The notes beneath the pieces were generated by a model. That model was not told the DNA's origin. It ran no database searches and saw nothing but the letters and a program-made list of their open reading frames with translations. A stretch of 64,000 nucleotides of DNA from Chiua virens (lineage: Eukaryota; Basidiomycota; Agaricomycetes; Boletales; Boletaceae): NCBI GenBank assembly GCA_019787685.1, contig JAHNUO010000058.1:38091-102090 (forward strand). Reading direction: 5' to 3'. How positions within the stretch are numbered: the stretch's first letter is position 1; each line of letters starts with the position of its first letter. This document shows positions 54,921 through 64,000 of this stretch, in pieces. The translations under genes were made by a program, and so were the position numbers.

Positions 54921-57900
54921 CAGTCCACACACGTACCGCACGACCTGGTGGACTAAAGCTTTCTTCTCCAGTCGCGTCGAATAAAGATCTGGAAGCGCGT
55001 GTATCATCGTACACCAGCTCCCAATCCTCGTCCGTCTCAGACCTCGACCACCTCAGGAACCGTGTTGACGAGACCGAGAGAGAAAAACGGGATCTCATCG
55101 ACGTCGTAAGCAGGCTCAAGGAGGACGCCTCCCAGCGTGATGGTGCCTTCAGTCTCTTTGAGAAACGGTGGACCTGACTGACCTCCGTGCCTTAGAGGAA
55201 GTCCAAAACCTTCGTGCCAGTCTTCGCCAGATTCATCAAGACCATCAGATCCTCAAAACTCAAGTCCGCGAGCTTCGCTCAGCGGAGACGTCGACCAAAG
55301 TAAATGCATTCATCCACACCCATTCAAAGACCGCATACTGATGTGCCCCTCTTCAGTTCAAGCTTGAAACGCTCTCCCAACAACTTACTCTGGCACAGTC
55401 TGAAACCGAGCGCGCAAGCAGCGAGTTGACTGCCAAGGCTGACAAGTATGCCAACTACCGACGTACCAAGCATGCCAAATTCATCCAACTACAGTTAGTG
55501 CACAACTCTCTAACACAAAAACACGCTCTTTCTGAGGTTCTCTCAGAGCAGCGCAGTCTGCGCAGACCGCATCAATGCAACACCTGACTCAGGCACTCAC
55601 CAAAGCACAGGACTTGCAGGGTCAGCTTGCAGAACAGGAGGCAGCGTTCACCACAGAGGTCTCAGGCTTGAAGAGGCTGGTAACGATCATGGAAGAAAGG
55701 GAGAAACAAGCAAAGGATATCGTGGAAAGCGCCGAGCACGAGTGGGCGAGCATAGGTGATCGTGCCGAGCAGAGAGAACGACATGCTCGAGAAGAAGCCG
55801 AGAAGAGGTTGGGAGCAGCTGGAGGCCATCATGGAGAGGATGCATTGTGGTGAACTCCCCGTCACTGGCGTGGCAGCTCTGTTCCCGCTACTCCTGGTCG
55901 TCCCTCTGGCTCTGCTTCCGATATGATGCTGGGTCTCAGCTTCATCGTGGCAACGGTTAGCAGAGTCCGAAAGGGTGGTAAGACCTTTGCGGAGATGTAT
56001 GCAGATTACGTGCGCCTCGAAGAAGAGTACATGAAGAAATGCGCCGAGTACGATCGTATGGACAGGACGCTTTCCGACGTACTTGCTCAGATAGAAGAAC
56101 GGGTGAGAGATTCTTGGTTGTGTGGCATGTTTTCTGCTTACACTGTTTCCAGGCTCCTGCTCTTGCACAACAACGTGAGGATTATGAACGTCTCAGGGAA
56201 GAATCCGGACAACTCGCTGGTCAACGTTTCAACTCTCTGCCGCTCTCGCCGAACGCGATGCCAGTGCTGCCTCTTTTCAAGAAGCATCGCAGAAGCTCAA
56301 GAAATCATGCCAAGAGACCGACCTTCTCCAGTATCAACTCACCGATTTGGGCCGACAGGTTCAAGCGCTTCTCCAGGAACTTGGATGACGCGGTGATCCT
56401 TTGATTCCCTCGGACGAGGAAGGAGACGAGATGGCATCATTACTTCCTGATAATATTGGTGCCGTCATCACCAACAACCTCGTTTTGTTCCGGTCGATCC
56501 CATCCCTCCAAGAGCAGAACCAGAAGTTGTTGAAGAAAAAGATCGTTCGTGAGCTTGGAGCAAAGATGGAGGCCAAGGAGCGCGAATACCGTGAGGCTCT
56601 CGAAAAGGAGCAGAGCGAGGCCGTTCGCGAGGCGCGCATGAAGCCATCCAAGATCTTGCGGCCCAACTTGAGAGGCAAAAGAAGAGCAGCGAAGTCACTA
56701 TCCATGCGTATATGAAGGAACGAGATACTTTAAAGGCGATGCTTGCTCGTGCTGAGCGCTCATCGTTGCATACCACTGTCAACGGCGATGTCAACGGCGC
56801 CGCGCCCGCTCCGCCAGGTGATTTGGTCGCCGAGCTGGAGGATGCTCAAGCACAGTTCGAGTCGCACAGAGTGGAAATCGGCTTGGATACCGAGAAGCTG
56901 CGAGAGGACTTGGTACAAGCCCAGAGACAACTTGGTCAAGCCAATGCAGCACTTGCAAAGGCTACTGCCAAGGTTGAGTTCCTTGATGGCAAGTCGGAAA
57001 CAGCATACGCATTGATCATCCGCTTACTCACTTTCCTCCAGAACGTCAATGCATGACTCAGGAGCAGCTGGGTTTGCAAAGCAGAGACTTGGATAGCTTG
57101 GCGTTGCGCAATCAGCAGCTTTATGATCAACAAACGCGTCTCGACATTGACTGCGAGCGTATCATGGATGAGTTGGCCGGCAGAAAGAGTTACCTGGAAC
57201 AGCTTCGCAATGAGGTTGCAAACCTACGAGCAGAGAAGATCTGGGAGGTTAGTATCCATTAGGATGAGATTTTCGAGATTAAAAACAATCCCTGCCAGAC
57301 TGTCTAAAATCGATTGATCGACGAGAATAAAAAGCTCGCCGTTGAGCGTTCATAACTTTCGGATCTTATGGCTAATGTCCAGAGAATGCATAACGATCTC
57401 GAGCGTTCAGGAGAGAATGATCGCCGACGACTCGAGACACAGGTGCAGATGGAGAACCAGACGTAAGTCTGCCCACTGAAATTTTTCTACGCTCTAATAT
57501 TGCTCATCCCATGTAGGCAAGATTTGAAGACGCAGCTGAGCCAGGAACGCGAAACCATTCATCATGTCACGCTGCAGAGAGGCATTGACATGAAGGATCT
57601 CCAACCACGCTTGGACAAGGCAGTATGTCACAACAAGTATTGGAAGCTCCTGACCATGCTCACCCATGATTGTAGGCTGAGTAATTATCTCAAGCGCGAG
57701 AGGCACTCCTTGGGGCCGAAACTAGCAAGACGCATCTTCAAGAGCGGGTGGATGATTTGGCACGTCAACTCCAAGGCAATGCAGAGAAACTTGCTGTTTA
57801 CGAAAGGAGAACGGTTGGTACAGGCGCTACTGCTTCTGTCCCCGACCCAGATCTATCCCGCGAGCAACAACTCGAGCAAGAAGTTGCCGACCTTTGGTAT

Positions 57901-59850
57901 GTTTTGATACCAGTACACTGCTAGTTTGTCCTTATCATGCCTTAAGTGCGCAACTCAAGGTTGCCCAAAGGAATCTTGCCGCTGCTCGTAATCACATGCA
58001 ACAGTTCCAAGAGATCAGTCAGGCCAACGAGGCTGCTCTTACTGCCCTCAACACTACTCATGAATACAAGGCGGATGCCAAAGCCCGGCTTGCCAGACAC
58101 GAGGTACACGTCCATGTATCCCTTCTGACAACCTGGTCATCTCAGTCTCCTTAGCTCGAATGCGAGTCACTCGAGGAGAAACTCCGCTCCGTTCAGCAAG
58201 AAGTCCAACAGTGGACAAACAAATTCAACGATCTCCAGAAGACCCTCGAAGATACGATTGTGGACATGAGCACCTTGGAGAGAAACTCTGAAGGCGACCA
58301 AGCTGTTCACGAACGCGAGATGCGTGCGTTGGAACAGCGTGCAGTGGTGCGCACCATTCTTTTTGATAGTATACTTTTGCTTAAATTATTTCACAGGCTG
58401 CGGAGGGCAGGTATTCGCGCGAAGTGGTTGCACACGCCGAATCCTTCAAGACCATCGAGAATCTCAAACAGCAGCTTGACAATGCACAGGCTACTTCGCG
58501 CCAGAACCTGACACGGGCTGCTAATGCTCAGGCTAAGCTCGAGGCATTGGAAGGAAGTTGGAAACAGCAAAAGGATGCTCTGGACAAGGAGATTGTGGAT
58601 CTCAACGGACGGTATGGGCTTGATCGTGCCACGCGTGTTATATTTCTACTCGGCGTCTTTGCAGTTGCAAGGATCTGGCGGCACAAAACACACTCCTGCA
58701 CCAACATCTCGGTAGTGTCGGCTCTCAAGCGGCGCGTATCCGTCAGGTTGCAGATTCCGCTGCAGAAAGTACTAGCGATGGCGTAGATGCTGGCAGTGAC
58801 GTGGACACGAAACTGTCTGTCTGCGTTCTGCGATGGCGTACCTGAGAAAAGAGAAGGAAATCGTGGATCTTCAACTCGAGCTGGATAAACAAGAAAAACA
58901 TCCGTCTCAAAACTCAGCTTGATCACCTGAACCAGAGCTTGCAGGATGTCTGCAAGACGCTTTCAGAGGCAAGTGGAGCCAGGGCGTCCCTTATCTGCCT
59001 TATTGAAACTCGCGTTACAGGAACACGAGAAAGCCGTGCAAGCAGCCACATCAGACACCCAGCACACTGAGATGTTGGAGCGGATCAATCAACTCAGCAT
59101 GCTCCGTGAGAATAACGTGACCCTACGTGCTGACTGCGAGAACTATTCAATGCGTTCACGCGAATTGGATGCCAAGCTTAGAACGCTCTCTGCTGAGCTC
59201 GAACCCGCTAAGGAACAAGCACGTATTGCGCATGCTGAGCTCCAAGCTCGGGATGTTCAAATTATCCTTCTCGAGAGCGAAAGCAAGCGTTGGCAGGAAC
59301 GCAATGCGCAGTTGTTGGGCAAGGTAGCCCGTCCTTGCCAGTCGAGCGTTTCGTTCGTTAAACACGTCGATAGTACGATTGTATTGACCCCGCCGAGTTG
59401 CAAGCACTGAAAGAGGAGGTTGAAAACACAAAGGCTCAAAAGGCCGACTTCGAGAAACGTCTCGCCGAGGATAGAAAGCGCTCGGTGATGAGAAGGCTTC
59501 CAAGGTTGCTACCCCACCAGCTCAGCCATCCCTCATCGTGGGTCCCTATATTCGTGTCTCCATTTGCTCCTTTAATGTGCCGACAGGATAGTTTGCGGCC
59601 TGAGCGGGACAAAGTGCTTGCTGAAAAAGAGAGCTGGAGTCAACCTGCCACTGGTGACTCATCTGATGTCGCCAAGGCACAGTTAGAGGCAGAGAAGGTA
59701 GAGCTCACAAACAGCACCGCCCACAAGCACCGGACCAGCGCCCAGAGCGCCGTCGGACGACTCGTTGGTGAAACAGTTGAAACCTGCCAGGGGGTGCTGG
59801 TGGCACCGCGCCGGCCACTGCTGCGGGCAATAAGCCACCGCCATGATTAA
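54921..59850 (+). pseudogene. Decayed nucleoprotein TPR / Mlp1-like coiled-coil gene
   Basis: Successive blocks follow the order of fungal Tpr/Mlp, the nuclear-pore basket coiled-coil protein. Examples are DLDHLRNRVDETEREKRDLI, LRASLRQIHQDHQILKTQVR, KTFAEMYADYVRLEEEYMKK, CAEYDRMDRTLSDVLAQIEE, ITNNLVLFRSIPSLQEQNQK, LSDLMANVQRMHNDLERSGE and LDAKLRTLSAELEPAKEQAR. The N-terminal 130 or so residues and the C-terminal several hundred are missing. In-frame stops lie at 56386-56388, 57305-57307 and 57353-57355. Frameshifts occur near 55550, 55808, 56230, 56640 and 57712. Introns are retained, including one with a GC donor starting GCAAGT near 56986. It therefore arose as a DNA-level copy, not by retroposition, and cannot make a full protein. 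A functional parent copy must be elsewhere. Confidence 0.85.
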
Positions 59851-61100
59851 TGGGTGTATGAGGACGCTGTTCTTTTCTTATCGCTTGCATCTTGTATCAT
59901 TATCCGCGCGTTTCGTTTCATTACTTACAATACCAGATTCGCGTCAATCTCGCATTTCATGTTCGTTCTTTGGCCGATTTGAAAATATTCACACCAATGG
60001 AGCAATGAATGATATTTTAACCAAGCTGGATAAGAGGGGCATAAATCTGCGAGACGGGGTACAAAAGTTTCCCGATCCTCTCCGCCACTTGGGGCAATAC
60101 CGGCGTCCGGAAGCATACGCCAACCGGGCGGTGCTCGCCATCGGTACATCTGCAGGATATCCACCGGACTACTCGCTCCACCACGCTGATAAAGCGAACA
60201 GATTAGTGGGTCTGACATACAAGGACTTGAATATTCGAGCTCAACAAGTTTTGGGGTGAGATTCACAACATGTCCATAAGTTCATGGGCTGACTTTCCAC
60301 GACCTACAAGACTAACAATGGTGCGCTGAAATCCACTCTGCAGTAATACCGCGGGAAATCCAAGGAACTGGATCCCGAAAAACACGACTATGGTTGGGGA
60401 AATAAAGCTATTCTTGCCCGTACCTGATGGGTCACCTATTCAGTCTGGGCTCATCGAACTCAAAAATCGTACCGCCGCTTGTTTGCATCCGTTAGAAGAT
60501 CACCTGATAATAGATGCCGCCCCAAGATTATATCGGGAATTGGCAGTGCCGTACTCGCCGCCGGCTTGCCACAATACTATGACAATGCACCGTTTCGTGA
60601 AGATCTTGCTGCGATGGTATCATCATTTCTCCCACGGATGGCTCGCACATTCGAGACTTGTATCTCGATCAATTTTATCTCGAGGTTCGTGGTCAATGCA
60701 ATTTGGCATTACCAATGGCCTGCTAATTGAGAGACGCAGTTGGTACAGCCATCCAAATGTTCGCATCGATCGAGTACACGGCAAAGCTGCCCAACAAGCA
60801 GAAAATGCGGGATTGTATGAGGAGATGGTCGAAGAACGTGGCAGGTGCAGAAAGAAACTGTTGCGGTTGGAATATCCTCGGTTTGTAGGCAAGTCGTCAG
60901 CATTTCATTCCCGTTGCATTATTGGTGGAGCACCCCTGGTCGTGCTTTGGCGCACGTTCAATGCTCGATTGGCTGATTGGCTGGTCGAACGAGTCTGCTT
61001 TGGAGAAGCCATCCAATGCACCCGAACGGCGAATCCGAGCACGTGAGATGCGTGTGACCCATAACTTGCCGCGCACTCCGAGTCGCACAACTTGATGCAA
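59851..61100 (+). other. Coding-like fragments of unknown origin
   Basis: A frame at about 60005-60256 (MNDILTKLDKRGINLRDGVQ, later AYANRAVLAIGTSAGYPPDY) and another near 60460-60725 (SPDNRCRPKIISGIGSAVLA) look protein-like but stop without a recognisable continuation. They could be pieces of one broken gene; I do not recognise the family. Confidence 0.35.
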
Positions 61101-62640
61101 CCACCGCTCGGGGACCTCCGCTACTCAGTTTTTGGCCTGCCTCTATTGCATTGGCTACGCCGTGTCAATATGCAGTCGCTGGGAACCAGCGAACACCAGC
61201 CGACACTGAGTTGCTGGAACCCTTGGCCTATCCGAGCGGTTGCGCTTACTCGCTGCCCACCTTTGCCCTGCGCTCAGTCGCCCTTGTGGTCGCTCTGCTT
61301 TCCCCATGCACCCCTTCGCTTGCAGCTGCAGCGGCACCGCAGTCGTCGCAGTACCCCCGACTCGCCGGAATCATTCGCTACTTGCCTTTACCTTGCATCT
61401 GCACTATCCCCCTCGTGGTCACTCCGCCTCTGCCCGTGCACCTGGATCCCGCCGCATTCGGGACGGTAGGACAATCGGAGTTTGATTAACCAACTTTTTC
61501 TGCTGCCTTCCTCCCCCCACCTCCGCGCTGGCGGCACGATTACCGCGGCCCAGGCTCACTAGTTGCGCCTGCTCTCTGGCCAGGCTCCTACTTTTGCCCC
61601 GCCTTCTCTTTCCCGCTCCCTCTGACCCCCTTACCTATGCACCTTCGCATTCCCAGCAGCAAACCGGGGGTGGCGACGACCAGGCGATCGCAGCAGTTCA
61701 ACCATCCCAGCGGCGCCCTAGCCACTGGCCACCCACCTGCCCCTGCCCTGCCCTGCCCTGCCCTCGGCCGCTCCCAACCCTCAGCGATGGAGCAGGCTCA
61801 GCTCTAAGCCCCAGGCTGGGCTGCTCACCCCCAGCCTCTAAGTCAGCAAAGACGGCGGGCCAACTGCGCTCGCGCGAGGTGCTGGCACGCAGCCGTGCTA
61901 TCTGGCTCAACAACGCCCACGCCCGCAGCACCGGCATCAACTTTCCTAGTTTGGCCCAGGGTATGCGCGTCTAGCCTGGCAGAGTCTTCGTATCTGACTG
62001 CCCGCCCCTGCAGCTTTCCCACACAAGCTGGTCGCAGCCATTCCACCACTTTTTGGGGCCTCTCGATGCTGGCTGGCGCGTTCGTTACGCACCAGGAAAA
62101 GATCCCTTGACCGGCACCAGGGCCCTAGATATCTTGCAGCAAGCAGTGCAGGAAACTTGTGAAGACGCCCAGCAATGGGGTGCAACAAGCCATCTTGACC
62201 TGGCGCAGCGTTTAGGCTAGCTTCAGCGGTGGCACGCTGAGTTTAGATGGCCAGGCTGGGCTTGGCAAGGGAGCGTCAGCGCCAACGCGCCAAAGGTGAG
62301 TATCCAGGGGCGCAGGTGGCTGCAGCGCAGCGATGAGAGTGAGGCAAGCTCCGCAGGGATGCGGCTGCGGCGGTGGACCACGGATGAGGCCGGGACAGCG
62401 GCTGAGGGTGCAGCACGCAAACAAAGGCAGGCCTGCGAATGAGGATGCGGCCATGGCGGTGTGCTGAGGACAAGGGCCCCGGAACGGCTGCAATGCACCA
62501 ACGAGGATGCAACTGCGGTGTGATGACCATTGAGCAGCGGTGGGCGGCTGCGCTGGTGCGCTGAAGGCGGAGGTGCGGCAACGACCAGGACTGGGGTGTG
62601 CTGGTCTGGATGCGGCTGTGGCAGTGCGGCAGTCGCGGTA
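61100..62640. other. GC-rich segment unlike its surroundings
   Basis: The base composition changes sharply to C-rich on the plus strand up to about 62210, then G-rich to about 62640. It contains a CCCTG microsatellite at about 61738-61765. Degenerate repeats of GATGCGGC(T/C)(G/A)(C/T)GGC(G/A)GTG type lie at about 62356, 62444 and 62609. All six frames are open for long stretches because of composition, and none looks like a real protein. Possibly an old retroelement or satellite. Confidence 0.5.
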
Positions 62641-62896
62641 GAATAAAGCTAGGACCTAAGCCAGGCCTGGGGAGCTCTTAGTGTACTGCAGCCTAAAGTT
62701 CCTAGCATACTGGACAAGCAATTTGAAAGTGTGAACATGCTGCAGAAGTTCCAAATTTGCAGCAACAATTCAATCCGATAGCCTTTTCCTTTTCCCACAA
62801 CCACGTCTTGCTGCCTAACTATCTCCACTCTGCAGCTCCTAGTGAGTCTTTTCAACCACTAGCAGTGCACCCAAGCCATTAAGTGGGCTAATAGCA

Positions 62897-64000
62897 ATGC
62901 CTCATGATAAGAAGTTGTTTCAGAAAGTGGCTTATTGTGCTGCAACTGATGCAGTCATCATCAGTTTGCTCTATAAGGCTGAAATACCATTCTTCCAGGA
63001 TGCAATAACCACTGAATTAGCCAGTCTTTGGCATAGCCTTCATCCTGCCCCCCATCCCCCCATGCTCCTCCCAACTCCACTTGAACCCTGCCAGCACTGT
63101 TACAGCAACAAGGCCAATCTCTTTGCTGAGTTCATCCAGTGGACTGGCAACCAGTGGATCAAGGATCCTGATAATCAAGCATTCCAGCTGCTATTTACTG
63201 CATGGCATGCCTTCAAAAAAGCAAAGGATCAGGCAAGGAGCCAGAAGCGGGCCCTTATTCGAAAGCTCCGGCTCAAATCTAGTGCAGAGCAGCGCAAGAA
63301 CTTCATCAAACACCTCCCAGAGATTAAGCTTGTAGAACTTCCCAAGCCCTATCCACCAAAAGGCTTCTGGTGGTATGAGAGTGGCAGGGCTCTCCAGAAA
63401 TGGGAAATGATTTTGACACAAGGCAAGCAAGCTGATAAGCGCAAAAAGCGGTTTCCTCTTCTCAAAATTGATTCCAAGCAACTTCAACACACTGTTCCTT
63501 CTGGTAGCAGTGCCATCATCCGGGATGCAAAAACTGGAGAGCTTGTTTTGATGGTTGTGAGGGATTTTTGTCAAGACTTGGGTGTTCTCAATTGGGCTGA
63601 TGGAGTAGTCCGGGAAGTTATTGGACACAAGCGGAGTGTGCGCGTGCGTTCTCAATTATGGCTGGCTAGTATTCAATGCTAATCATCATGCAATCAGCTG
63701 GAGGATCCTGGAAAGCTGGCACTCATTGGTTACTCAGCAGGTGCACTCAGTGCACCCAAGTTTGATTGGGTCCGGAATCTTTTGTCGTCGAAGATGCCCA
63801 CTGAAGCTATTGAGGAGTTGGACACCAAGTCCAGTGCAGTTTTTGCACTTTTTGGAATATATTGCAGAGTACTGTTCCTGACGATGTTCAGCAAGACTTC
63901 GAGGACTTTTTGCAGAGAACAAACATCGTTCAGATGGGTGGCAATCTACCAGTTCCACTATCTCTAGAAATGGTTCTTATTCCATTGTTGAGGAATTGGC
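62897..64000 (+). CDS. Repeat-associated basidiomycete protein, partial
   Basis: Exon 1 (62897-63643) encodes MPHDKKLFQKVAYCAATDAV, QHCYSNKANLFAEFIQWTGN, a Lys/Arg-rich middle and SSAIIRDAKTGELVLMVVRD. A GT-AG intron (63644-63697) leads to LEDPGKLALIGYSAGALSAP and KFDWVRNLLSSKMPTEAIEE. Near 63849-63853 the frame shifts: the continuing protein (WNILQSTVPDDVQQDFEDFL, MGGNLPVPLSLEMVL) is in the +1 frame, as if one T were lost from a T run. I recall this protein type as a multicopy, uncharacterised basidiomycete family; no function is known. The window ends before its C-terminus. Either a fresh pseudogene, an unrecognised intron or a sequencing error. Confidence 0.6.

Overview
The window looks like nuclear DNA of a filamentous basidiomycete, most probably an agaricomycete. 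The genes are cut by many 44-85 nt GT-AG introns. Recognisable proteins are of basidiomycete type: an iron-responsive GATA factor, an Opi1-domain regulator, a TMEM170-like membrane protein, a nucleoprotein-TPR/Mlp coiled-coil sequence and a Tnp2-type transposase remnant. LTR retrotransposon debris fills much of the middle.

Layout. 1-4300: gene-free, GC-rich tandem and inverted repeats, then the 5' part of a Tnp2-like (CACTA/EnSpm) transposase on the minus strand with its own small repeats. 4490-11589: a compact housekeeping and regulatory island with a Pro/Ser-rich protein of unknown function, ribosomal protein eL37, an Msn2/4-like C2H2 factor divergent from an Opi1-like factor, and a TMEM170-like protein. 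11590-16647: long spacer without a convincing gene. 16648-19651: SreA/Urbs1-type iron GATA factor whose two zinc fingers are each split by an approximately 330-nt intron at the same codon. 19652-24000: no confident gene; some minus-strand coding-like fragments.

24000-42000: repeat-rich. It holds a broken 3' fragment of exocyst SEC6, three copies of a roughly 0.7-kb LTR (one carrying a nested solo LTR with a perfect GGTTA target duplication), a solo LTR of a second family, and an almost intact 4.4-kb element of that second family (32637-37046) with two LTRs, ACGT target duplication and a gag-like reading frame but no visible pol. Gag-like and Zn2Cys6 fragments follow.

42900-48000: a gene with eight consecutive tandemly duplicated exon-intron modules, followed by a large protein resembling the fungal C2H2/DUF3505 family. 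52096-53528: a complete, intact G-alpha subunit in eight exons. About 54920-59850: a decayed TPR/Mlp copy with stops and frameshifts. 61100-62640: an odd GC-rich segment. 62897-64000: 5' part of a basidiomycete repeat-associated gene with a possible frameshift, cut by the window edge.

The functional genes do not form one pathway or a metabolic cluster. The most unusual feature is the phase-1 exon-intron tandem array. The repetitive right half also mixes intact genes with truncated copies of conserved genes that still contain introns, which points to DNA-level duplication or capture rather than retrocopying.
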